A DNA stretch of 64,000 nucleotides from Halocaridina rubra (lineage: Eukaryota > Arthropoda > Malacostraca > Decapoda > Atyidae). The stretch covers positions 45,001-109,000 of the forward strand of contig JAXCGZ010000098.1 in NCBI GenBank assembly GCA_037179515.1, read 5' to 3'. Under the pieces are notes generated by a model. It was not told the DNA's origin. It worked only from the letters and a program-made list of their open reading frames with translations, and searched no databases. This document shows, piece by piece, positions 1 to 10,299 of the stretch. Both the position numbers and the translations under genes were made by a program. The first letter of the stretch is position 1. The number at the start of each line of letters is the position of its first letter.

Positions 1-960
1 ATATAGAAATGGGTTAAAGCTGGAGACAAAGAAGATTTAGCTTATTTTTTCATTATTGTTCTTACAAGAACTACATCCTAGGTACAAATACTTTACATTT
101 TCTACCCTACTGAGGGATCTGGTATCCACTAACATCACTACAGGTGGTAGGGTGTCCCGTCCCTCCTCCCAACACGTGTATGAGGGAGAATGTTTGAGGT
201 GTTCAAGCAATCAATAAACTGAACCCTTGAAGTGGAAAAGGTAAACATCACGCCATCTACTGAACGTTATCAGTAAATTTTGTCTGTATTATATTATCTC
301 ATTAGAAAAAAATTGGTTGATTTTTCCAGAAGAAGAAGAAGTAGTAGAAGTAGTAGTAGTAGTAGTATAAACATTTTAGTAGTAACATCAGTTCACAGTG
401 ACTAAACATTCTTGTAAGAATTAATTTATGTATTAAGAACCTCTTTCTTAATCTCTCCAATAGTGTTGTAGCAGTCAACTCAAACAGGCTAAGTGAGTAT
501 ATAACTATTTAAATGTATGGGGCCAACGATACATAAAGAATCTTCTTAATATATTTTTTCTTGTCAGAATTAAATAATCCAACAGATCCATATTTTGAAC
601 TATGGTACAGTTCATCACAATTAATGTGAATATTTCACAATCCATAAAGCTCGTGTGGTGGCACCTGTCCACTCAGCATATTCAGTAAGTACACACTATT
701 TAGATGTGTATTGGGATTCTCTATAATGGGGCAATAACTGTAAGAATTTGGACACCGTTACAAGGGAAAAATACCTGTGAAAGATTCATCAAAACTTTCC
801 ATACAATGGCCCCTCTCCCCCCTTGTAAGGGGGATGGTCGAGCCAAAGAACACACCTTCGCAACAAGCAAACCCACATCTGAATTATTCATCTTAGTGTC
901 TTGGGAATAAGCATACTAAAATATAATACTATAACATGATTTTATCGAACTGAAGTAGTT
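1..960. other. Non-coding sequence, presumably intron 2 of the CNNM-like gene
   Basis: No convincing ORF or RNA gene. It contains a short (AGA/AGT)n tract at about 330-367. A segment at about 795-860 (GGCCCCTCTCCCCCCTTG and the following GTCGAGCCAAAG) resembles the reverse complement of 47380-47420, so it is probably a dispersed repeat fragment. No exon continuing the CNNM-like frame was found here. Confidence 0.5.
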
Positions 961-967
961 CCAACAC

Positions 968-995
968 TCTTCTTCTTCTTCTTCTTCTTCTTCTT

Positions 996-1072
<77 letters not shown>
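968..1072. repeat. (CTT)n followed by (ATT)n microsatellite
   Basis: About 55 bp of CTT repeats run directly into about 50 bp of ATT repeats. Confidence 0.95.
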
Positions 1073-1199
1073 CTATTATCATTTTTATTAGTAGTAGTAA
1101 TTAAGAGTGTTAATGTTCATTTGAAAGCAAGGAACTTGATCGACAATTATCTAATTTATTCCTATTGGATCAGATTGAAAGTTTCTAACGATTAGATGG

Positions 1200-1201
<2 letters not shown>

Positions 1202-1277
<76 letters not shown>

Positions 1278-1298
1278 TAATAATAATAATAATAATAA

Positions 1299-1341
<43 letters not shown>

Positions 1342-1368
1342 GTTATTATTATTATTATTATTTTTATC
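1202..1368. repeat. (AAT)n/(ATT)n palindromic microsatellite
   Basis: About 100 bp of AAT repeats switch at about 1300 to ATT repeats, so the two halves are reverse complements and can form a long hairpin. It lies about 60 bp beyond the donor of the CNNM-like exon 2. Confidence 0.95.
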
Positions 1369-1429
1369 ATTATTAGCTTTTGCCTACTACATAAAATATC
1401 CAAAGACACCAATACAGAATAAGTCTTAC

Positions 1430-1799
1430 CTCAATTTATGTTCATTGACAAGTTCTTCAGCTTCGATCATTTCCAATTTCGAGATATTCCCGAGATGCAC
1501 CCATTCACCCATAAAGCGGGCACGGGTGCCACTGAGGTCCTTGCGCGCTCGCACGCACACCCATATATCCATGTACCCAGACACTGGTATTTCATCTGTA
1601 TGTGCTGGGGGCAGGGTAAAAATGGCACAGTCTTGCGATATAGCATCGGCGGAGATGGGAGGCGTGATTAAATTCAGACAAGGATCGTCCTGGACTCCAC
1701 CTATCGAAGTCAGACCAATCTGCAGGACTCGAGGGAAGTTACTGCCCTTCAGTTCTATCTGGGTCATCTCGCCTGCAGTGACCACACCTGCTGGAGAGT
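1430..1799 (-). CDS. Internal exon 2 of probable CNNM/Unextended-like metal transporter gene
   Basis: This is an open exon of about 123 codons bounded by consensus splice sites on the minus strand: a T-rich acceptor ending TTTTTTAG at 1808-1800 and a donor GTAAGAC at 1429-1423. It enters in phase 1 and exactly completes the codon left by the exon at 6685-6820. The product begins DSPAGVVTAGEMTQIEL, continues through a Cys pair (DDPCLN, SQDCAIF) and a WVCVRAR strand, and ends EWVHLGNISKLEMIEAEELVNEHKL. In CNNM-family magnesium/metal transporters the N-terminal extracellular domain has a comparable layout (beta-strand start, Cys residues, a CxR strand, a W-containing strand, an acidic stretch) before the first membrane segment, which usually starts near a PLW motif. 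The next exon lies outside the window, so that prediction cannot be tested here. The family assignment is inference from this layout; the exon itself is well supported. Confidence 0.6.
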
Positions 1800-2388
1800 C
1801 TAAAAAAGGATGTTGAAGCTTAATGATCGTTTATCACTACAGGGGTTATTGTGTACTGTAACACGCAGTGACAGCACTGCATGTAATTACAGTACATAAG
1901 ACATGGCGTGAATACTTGTATTCTGTAATGGTTTTACAGTTATTATTCGCTGTCTAATAATGGCACGCTATATTCTGTAGTACATTGTAAGTGTTCTGTA
2001 AGCACTGTACAAAAATGGTACAAAATTCATGGAATAAATATTCGACAATACTGTGATTATTTAGCATATTAATACTCATTTTCCCATATTAGTTATACAG
2101 TATTCAGCAACACGTGGTGAATGCTCTTGTTAAGACACAAAATCTTACACGAAATTCAAGGAATGATATATCCGCACGCTCTAAGAATGCGGATGCCTGT
2201 ATTCCTTATCTATGGAAAGATACAGTAATTTGCAGTAGAGGCATTGCCTGTAGAGTACTGTAACAGAAAAATGGCGAATTCAAGGGATAAATATTTACAA
2301 AATGTAAAAACAGGTACAATGAAGAGATTATAGCGTTTGAAAGCATACACGATGCATAAATGAATAAATAAAAAAAAAATAAATGAAT

Positions 2389-2419
2389 AATATATATATA
2401 TATATATATATATATGATA

Positions 2420-2460
<41 letters not shown>

Positions 2461-2580
2461 GATATGAAAACGTGAAAACGATATACAGAAGAAATAATGA
2501 GAGCTAGATAGATCGATAGACAATTCAAAAACTGAATTAAACCTTGAGTAATTTTGAAAACTAAATGCTGTGTTAAATAA

Positions 2581-2671
<91 letters not shown>
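2389..2671. repeat. (AT)n microsatellites
   Basis: Two AT tracts (2389-2461, interrupted by GATATA and CATATA; 2583-2671, pure) separated by about 120 bp of unique-looking sequence. Confidence 0.95.
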
Positions 2672-2887
2672 CTTATATGATCCCATTTCACGAGAAGCAC
2701 GTGAATACTGTAAATGTGGATGGTTATGGCTACGTAAGGAAACTGAAAGAAATTTTGAGAGCCTTGGAACTTTCGAGTATATTTATTCTACTATTCATCC
2801 TCAAACCTCTGAAGATGAGTTGCAGATAAATATGCTTGAAAGCACTGTGGATCTTAAATTTTCTTACAATTTTTTACGTAGCCATAA

Positions 2888-3052
<165 letters not shown>

Positions 3053-3393
3053 CAGTATTGAGTCGTTTTATCTAAATGACTGAATATCTATTAAGAGAAA
3101 AAAATATAAACAGATCTACATTTTGTATACAAAAAGCAAACACAGTCACGCAACCAAGGAAATGGTCATGATGGGGGAGGGGGTGAGGGAGGGTGGGAGG
3201 ATAAGGAGTTATTAATACACACAACAAACTATTTGGAAGGGGGCCATAGAATGATGCCAATCAAGAGGATACTTTTTCCGAGGAGTATGTTTTCAATTAT
3301 GTAATAGTACATATCATATCCAACAAAAATAAACAGGGGCGGTTACATGAGTTTGTCAATTTGAGGCAATATTTGTCACCTGTTGACGGTTGT

Positions 3394-3583
3394 TCCGGTT
3401 TTAAGTCACGGACTCCCTTTTCTACTAAGGGCTAGGACGGTTGCCTTCTTACGAAGAACTTGTTTTGGCAGATGTAATCGTTACCCTGAGTGCATGCCCT
3501 TGCTAACCTCAGACCGTGATGGGGCGCGAACCCTCGACCTGCCGCCTCAGAGTCGCAGACGCTACTATTTTACCAAGGAGACT
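3394..3583 (-). mobile_element. SINE-1 copy (tRNA-derived), full length
   Basis: This is one of at least eight related segments in the window. On the minus strand the element begins with a tRNA-like head containing a B box (GGTTCGCGCCC) and ends with a conserved non-tRNA body whose last part reads GGGAGTCCGTGACTTAAAACC. The A-box region is degenerate here (near 3570). It is flanked by two imperfect direct repeats of about 55-60 bp (3327-3393 and 3586-3647) that share ACAAAAATAAAC and GCCAATATTTGTCACCTGTT-type sequence, longer than a usual SINE target duplication. Such elements are transcribed by RNA polymerase III from the internal promoter and move with LINE machinery; that mechanism is family knowledge. 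Confidence 0.8.
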
Positions 3584-3599
3584 TCAACAAAAATAAACT

Positions 3600-4179
3600 G
3601 GGGTGGTTTGTCAATTTGAGCCAATATTTGTCACCTGTTAACGGTGGTATGTACCTGAAATACTCAGCTCACCATGAGAATACGCACCTCAGGATGTCGA
3701 TAAGAGAGCTTTCCATGTTATCTAATGAACCTAACCAGAGGATCACTAATATCTACTTGATCCTACATTGACTCTCCAGATCTGGGGGTGCGTATTCTTC
3801 AAATGACCAACTACTCGCAAATATGGCTATATGATGTTGTTAACCAAAACAATATTTCTTCGTACTAAAAAAAAAAAAAAATACTCTGAATCTGTTTTCA
3901 GCTAAATGAATTTTCATTAAATGCACATATATATACTACACAAAGATGCCGCATTTTGTTGCCGAAATAGAGGAAGCCATTTTGATAATAAAAAATAAAA
4001 TGAAGATTTTCCTTCGGAAATTATAATAATTTTCGAGAAAAAAAATTACTCTAGAAAGGCATAGATGATGTTTCTTTTCTAAAGAGGGAAATATTCATGT
4101 GTAAATACGTTGCTTAATTAATAATTTTATGTTTCCTCAACTAGTATATTCTAGGAATGGACCATATGATGTTCGGTAT
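3600..4179. other. No recognisable feature (AT-rich intron sequence)
   Basis: AT-rich, with poly-A runs near 3868 and 4455. No ORF, RNA or repeat family was identified apart from the right copy of the direct repeat flanking the SINE. Confidence 0.5.
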
Positions 4180-5095
4180 TTGGATTTGATGGTAATGATT
4201 AATCCTCACTTACGTGAAATTACGCAAGTCAAATATGATTTAGCTATTCACATGAAGTAATTGTTCTCCTATAAAGAACCGATGCGAATGAAGTCACTTT
4301 AGTGAAATTACATTTCATACACATATATGTAAGACCACAGGATTTTTGGAAATGATATCAGAATATTTATGGCATAAAAAAACGATACTAATGTTTTTAC
4401 ACATGTGAAACCAAGCATAAGTACAAAAATGGTCGTGAAAGTAACCATGATATTAAAAAAAAAAAAAAATCAACTATACAGAAACAATTATCATTTTCTC
4501 ACATATGTCATATAATAATTGCAGCACAAAACACTCGATTTAGAAGCCACATATTATTGACAATTAAAAAGGAAAATTTTTTTCACGCTAGAAATACTAT
4601 GCTTAATGTTTTCACTTATATATATTAACGTTTCATGCACCAAATTACTTAACAGAATTACCTGCTTAATGTTCTCAGTTATGTGAAATGACATTTCGCA
4701 TACCAATATGTTCTTCCGGTTTTACGTCACGGACTCCCTTTCTACCAAGGGCTAGGACGGTTGCGTTCTTGCGAAGGACTTGTTTTGGCAGGTGTAATCG
4801 TTACCCTGAGTGCATGCCCTTGCTAACCTCAGACCGTGACGGGGGGGCGAACCCTTGACCTGACGCGTCAGAGTCACGGACGCTACCGCTGAAGACACGG
4901 TGACCACATTTCGCATACCAATATACGCAACATTAATACGTGCTTCATGTTTCCACTTTTGCGACTTGACACTTCGATACGCAATAGAAATACTCCTCTT
5001 GATTTCCTGCACCAATATACGCAATAGAAATACCGGCTTATTGTTGTCACCTACATGAAATGACATTTCGCGCACCAATATACGCAATACCCTTG
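4180..5095. repeat. Degenerate minisatellite, unit about 75-100 bp
   Basis: A recurring motif of the form TTAATGTTCTCACTTATGTG then AAATGACATTTC then GCACCAATATACGCAATA appears in diverged form near 4195, 4290, 4395, 4605, 4665, 4925, 4990 and 5045. Copies are best conserved at the right end. A SINE-1 copy (4710-4905) is inserted in it. Confidence 0.6.
4710..4905 (-). mobile_element. SINE-1 copy with 19-bp target duplication
   Basis: Same family as 3394-3583, minus orientation, complete from tRNA-like head (near 4903) to the tail (near 4715). It is bordered by perfect 19-bp direct repeats ACATTTCGCATACCAATAT at 4691-4709 and 4906-4924, as expected for LINE-assisted insertion. The repeat unit also belongs to the surrounding minisatellite, so part of the identity could predate the insertion. 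The tRNA head has extra G residues in the B-box stretch (GGGGGGGCGAACC on the plus strand). Confidence 0.85.
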
Positions 5096-5299
5096 GAAAA
5101 TGTCATATTACTGACATACTCTCCATTGCATGCAGGGCAAGGTCACAACCGTTAAATGGGATATCGTGACACCGTAATTTAGATCTGGAATCTTGCATGC
5201 TCTTAATTTAAAATAATATATAAATGGTTTACAATTTACCTCTCTTGGGATAATATACAAATTATCCTACATGAGTATTCATTGAACATAATATTCGTA

Positions 5300-5775
5300 C
5301 ACACAAGCATATTCCATGTGTACTTATCTCAAGTGATAATATGTACACGTCTTCTACATGCGTTTCTATCGGGTTAATGTGCACAGGTCTGTTACATGTG
5401 TAAGTCTCTTTAGTATTAATAACACAGGTCTTTTACAAGTGTACGTCGCTTTGGTAAAATATGCACACACTCTACGTCCCTCTGGGGATAAAACGAACAT
5501 GGCTTTTACATGTCAATAAGTGTTTTACATATGTACACCTCTCCAGGGATAATGTGCACGTGGTTTTATAGGTGGCTATGCGTCTTATGTACACCAATCT
5601 GGGATAGAGTGTACATGACTTTCACAGGTGTACATCTCTCTGGGGATAATGTGAATACGTCTTTCACATGTGCGTATATCTTTGGATGTGCGTATATTTG
5701 GGGATAATATTTACATGCTCTTTAAGACTTGATTGTGCCTCTTACATATACATCTATCTGGGAATAAACCTTTAT
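5300..5775. repeat. Degenerate minisatellite, unit about 40-45 bp
   Basis: About ten diverged units built on TTTTACATGTGTACGTCTC then TGGGGATAATGTGCACACG. Units are seen near 5320, 5370, 5415, 5460, 5505, 5545, 5590, 5630, 5670 and 5745. Short ORFs inside (for example 5510-5707) follow the repeat and are not genes. Confidence 0.75.
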
Positions 5776-5787
5776 TTTCAGTATACA

Positions 5788-5945
5788 ATGGGTATTCGTC
5801 AGCCGGGGCAAACCCCAACCCCCCACTGTGGTGCCCAACCACAGCAGTAACCTGCCAGGAAGCAGCCTAAACTCTCGGTCGAGGACGAGAACCGATCTCT
5901 CGACCTCGTGAATGCAAAGCCAGCGCGTTACCAAGTCTTTTACAT
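5788..5945 (-). mobile_element. tRNA-derived repeat fragment (second SINE-like type)
   Basis: On the minus strand an A-box-like TTGGTAACGCGCTGG is followed about 30 bp later by a B-box-like GGTTCTCGTCC, with a GC-rich body after it (CACCACAGTGGGGGGTTGGG). The spacing is that of a tRNA gene but the stems are not well kept, so it reads as a SINE head rather than a working tRNA. The body differs from SINE-1. Confidence 0.55.
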
Positions 5946-6353
5946 AAAGAAATCCATATCCTTTTTTTCTGTTCTCTCATACAGAAAAATATTATGCACA
6001 TGACGAAAAAGATTCCATCCAAAAAAGTGAGTTTTATATTCAGTACCTTCAAGTACCAGACATCAAGTTTTTTAAGTGTCTGAAATGCATTCTAAGAAAT
6101 GCTCTATTTCATGACTGGCATAATTAATAATGTCTGTAATGTATTCTGATACCACAATAAACCCATTTAAATTTCCAGTGAGGTTCATGGTTACTTTAGT
6201 TCTATACTGAATGCCAAGTGTAAATATAGAAATGTATCTATAATTAATGGCACCAAAATGAAGAAACGATATCATATATAATAATTTATTTTAATAACTT
6301 GGTTAGTTTCTTAAATCCAAATAATTGAAAACGTTGCCTAAGGACGCAAATAA

Positions 6354-6528
<175 letters not shown>

Positions 6529-6684
6529 TAATGACATGATAAATAATTATTATTACTGCTGTTCTATCATATAATAGGTCGAATTTTTTCACCCACCTTT
6601 CCTTGGATTAATTCTTTTAAGAGTCCCCTTAACTGTCCTATCAAGCGTAAAATTATATTTTTAAATTCATCGGAGCCATCTTAC

Positions 6685-6820
6685 CTTCAGCGCCATTATT
6701 TTTGATATGAACGGCCGTGACCTTAAAATGTTTAAGTCCTGCGGTGACATCAGCAAACGAAACACAGACCAGAGACACTAGGAGGAGACAACCCTTCGTC
6801 CGCTCGGCACCAGTAGCCAT
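6685..6820 (-). CDS. First coding exon (signal peptide) of probable CNNM/Unextended-like gene
   Basis: The ATG at 6820-6818 lies in a strong context (CACCATGG) and opens 45 codons beginning MATGAERTKGCLLLVSLVC, a positively charged N terminus followed by a hydrophobic core: a typical secretory signal. After it comes DVTAGLKHFKVTAVHIKNN and then a donor (GAAG|GTAAGA) at 6684-6680. The exon ends in phase 1, which fits the acceptor at 1800 and yields a continuous reading frame across a 4,885-bp intron (1800-6684). The frame extends further upstream only through a non-ATG codon, so 6820 is chosen as start. A 9-codon upstream ORF (ATG at 6872-6870, stop at 6845-6843) may lie in the leader. No TATA box was recognised. 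The protein is expected to enter the secretory pathway; CNNM identity is inferred. Confidence 0.6.
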
Positions 6821-7279
6821 GGTGTTCTGAGCTAAACAATTCCTAAACAGACGCAGTATGGCTGACACTCATAGAACACTGTCTGATATTTGCAGGGACG
6901 ACTTAAACTTACTGCTGATCACACGAGAAGCAAGGTTGTTTTTGTTGCTGTCATGAAAGTTACTGGTTTTTCTTCAGGAAATACTCTAGGGTGTTGAACT
7001 AAAATTTGTTGTTCAATTTTTGCACCCTTGGCTATTACTTTCTCTCTCTTAATGTGTTACTTATTTGTTATTAATTTCAGTGAAACCTTCACGTCCTATA
7101 TGTACCAAAAAGAAGAAGAGCTAAATTAAGAAACGTCACAATAATTTGGTGCAGTAATATTACGAAAGAACACCAACATAACGTTAGCAAAAGATAACAA
7201 TTGAATCATTTCAGTATTGGCAGTACAGTGAGTAATCCTTCCTAGGTAAAATTTTAATTGTATTTTGGGTCAATATAGA
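6821..7279 (-). promoter_or_regulatory. Presumed 5' leader and upstream region of the CNNM-like gene
   Basis: This lies immediately upstream of the exon 1 ATG. It contains a 9-codon upstream ORF (6872-6843, minus) that ends 23 bp before the main start codon. No TATA box or clear initiator could be assigned, so the transcription start is unknown. Nothing else was recognised up to the SINE fragment at 7280. Confidence 0.3.
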
Positions 7280-7350
7280 AAGTCCTTCGCAAGAAGGCAA
7301 CCGTCCTAGCCCTTGGTAGAAAAGGGAGTCCGTGACGTAAAACCTGAAAA
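7280..7350 (+). mobile_element. SINE-1 fragment (3' body only)
   Basis: Plus-strand match to the last 70 bp of SINE-1, from GTCCTTCGCAAGAAGG to GTGACGTAAAACC. The tRNA head is missing (5' truncated) and it ends in a short A-run. Confidence 0.75.
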
Positions 7351-7660
7351 AAACAGATATGTATTCAAATACCTCTTTATAAACATTATTTTCGGTATTC
7401 GATATTTGTTTTTTTTTTACACTGTATGTCTTTCCTCAATAAATACACACAAATTCTAACCCATGTTACTTTTTTTTTAAACAGTTAAGAAGAACTTACG
7501 AGGTGACCTATATTTTATGTCCTACACTTATCTGAAGAAGTCCCTTTCCATCTGTTTATATCTTAATAATACGAACTTCGTTTGAGAGTCTTACACTAAA
7601 TACAACAGACTTTTTAATCTACTTTGAGAATACTGTACTACTACTGCTACTATTACTGTT

Positions 7661-7852
7661 TCGGTTTTACGTCACAGACTCCCTTTTCAACCAAGGGCTA
7701 GGACGATTGCCTTCTTTCGAAGGACTTGTTTTGACAGATGTAATCGTTACCCTGAGTGCATGCCCTTGCTAACCTCAGACCGTGACGGGGCGCGAACCCT
7801 CGACCTGACGCCTCAAGAGTCGCAGACGCTACCGTTTGAGCCACGGTGACTA
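7661..7852 (-). mobile_element. SINE-1 copy, full length
   Basis: Minus orientation. The best-preserved tRNA head in the window: A box TGGCTCAAACGGTAGCG and B box GGTTCGCGCCCCG about 35 bp apart. It is inserted in a region rich in ACTACT/GTAGTA trinucleotides; both flanks carry CTACTGCTAC-like sequence, so a target duplication is possible but not certain. Confidence 0.85.
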
Positions 7853-8138
7853 CAAAACTGCTACCACTACCACCAATAGTAATAGAAGTAGTAGTAGTAG
7901 TAGTAGCTTCGATATTGTCTGTGTGTTTTTTTTAGTGTATAGAGGAGTATTATGTATGTCTGAAGCTATACACAGTATGTACGTAATTATGTATAGAAAT
8001 ATGCTACCAAAATACAGTATCTGTCCATTGACATATTGAATTAAAGAAATGAAACCAGTTTTTCTTGTATCATTGCTCTGAAATTATAAGTAAATCTAAA
8101 AATATAATAAAAGTAAATAATTCAGTACTTCACATTAA

Positions 8139-8369
8139 GGCCCGATTTCTTAAACAGTGTAAAACTATGATACCATATTATTAGTTAGCTAGACACATAC
8201 AAATGGATTTCATAAATGCATCTGACGCGGTTCTGTGTATGGCTAGGATCCCGTACGGGATCCTAGCCATGCACAGAACCGCGTTAGATGCATTTATGAT
8301 ATCCATTTGTTTGTGTCTAGCTAACTAACAATATGGTATCCAAGGTTTACACAGTTTAAGAAATCGGGC
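8139..8369. mobile_element. Palindromic MITE-like foldback element, copy 1
   Basis: A 231-bp near-perfect palindrome. The ends read GGCCCGATTTCTTAAAC and the reverse complement thereof, and the centre GGATCCCGTACGGGATCC lies at about 8254. Arms differ at a handful of positions. No ORF. The flanks read TTAA on both sides, compatible with a TTAA target duplication as in piggyBac-type elements, but copy 2 lacks it. Probably a non-autonomous DNA transposon; the superfamily is unknown. Confidence 0.75.
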
Positions 8370-8775
8370 TTAAGTCTAAAATTATCGTAAGTACAGTTAC
8401 TAAATACAGTATTGCTTAACGGTAGTATAGTACTGTAATGACCATAGTACTGTAATGTACCAAACTATGCTTCAGTAGTTCAGTACTTGTTTGGACAACA
8501 AAACCTTGAAGCACTGGATCTTATATGAGTAGTGTATACTTAAATATCTTTAGATAAACTTAGAACAACTATTTGTTTTGTGTACTTTAAACTAGTTAGG
8601 TGATCTAGTGAAGCTATTAAGCTTGTTCTTTGTCAACTAATCCCAAAGTTTTGCAGACATAAGAAAAATAATGAAGACTATTTATTACACACTATAACTG
8701 GTATGCTTTGTCTTTTTTTCCTTACAGCATTCTGCTACAAAGAATTGCTCACAAAATACTGCTTTGATAACTGAA

Positions 8776-8779
<4 letters not shown>
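8370..8779. other. No gene; TACTGTA-rich sequence
   Basis: No ORF or known repeat. Several TACTGTA/TACAGTA heptamers cluster at 8395-8490. Confidence 0.4.
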
Positions 8780-8843
<64 letters not shown>

Positions 8844-8853
8844 CTTCTTGTGA

Positions 8854-8938
<85 letters not shown>
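8780..8938. repeat. (CT)n then (AT)n microsatellite
   Basis: About 60 bp of CT, a short spacer, then about 84 bp of AT repeats. Confidence 0.95.
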
Positions 8939-8939
<1 letters not shown>

Positions 8940-9426
8940 AACTAGTTGAATGCAATACAGTAATAGTTATATTCGCATTTTGTCTCACCATAAAGTATAT
9001 ATTAAAAGAAACTTACTGTCAAATCTCTGAAAAATAAACTCAAGGATGTATCGCGTGTTCCTCAAAAAACTTCTATAACGAATTTATACCTAAAGTACAT
9101 AGGAAAATATTTGATTACTTAAACAAAACAAAGAAGTCATGTGCGCATACAGTGCACTGTAATTGCATGATAATTGATTAATTAACCTTACAGGCTGGAT
9201 CTGTATGAAAATATATACTGTACACTGAGAAAAGTTAAAACTTCAAACACTGTAAGAAAAAAGATAGTTATAAGAGTACAGTATATGTCAAGTATCTATC
9301 AAAAGACATCATTCCCATAACCTTTTTTCCTTAATTAAGCATCTCCATTGGAAAATATCTAAGGTCATTAACAATTATGATTGGTATAAATACATGCATA
9401 TACACATTATCATATACAGCAGTACA

Positions 9427-9697
<271 letters not shown>

Positions 9698-9832
9698 TTT
9701 TCCGACTGTGTAAGTACAAAACTTCACTATTTAAAACTGTGTAAACTATATGCCCACTGTACTGTGTTAGTCGAGCAATGACACTGTTTCACTTTAATAA
9801 TACAATACTGTACTGCACTTAATGCATAAACT

Positions 9833-9844
9833 CTCTCTCTCTCA

Positions 9845-9913
<69 letters not shown>
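9833..9913. repeat. (CT)n(AT)n microsatellite
   Basis: Short CT run followed by about 65 bp AT, touching the left end of the tRNA-like inverted pair. Confidence 0.95.
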
Positions 9914-10298
<385 letters not shown>

Positions 10299-10299
10299 C

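Noticed and set aside
2780..2850. Hammerhead-ribozyme-like core (CTGAAGA ... GAAA)
   Set aside because: The stem that must lie between the two core parts does not pair, and the relative at 42400 lacks GAAA.
7661..7852. Functional tRNA gene in SINE-1
   Set aside because: It has A and B boxes but is joined to a repeated non-tRNA body present in eight places, so it is a SINE head.
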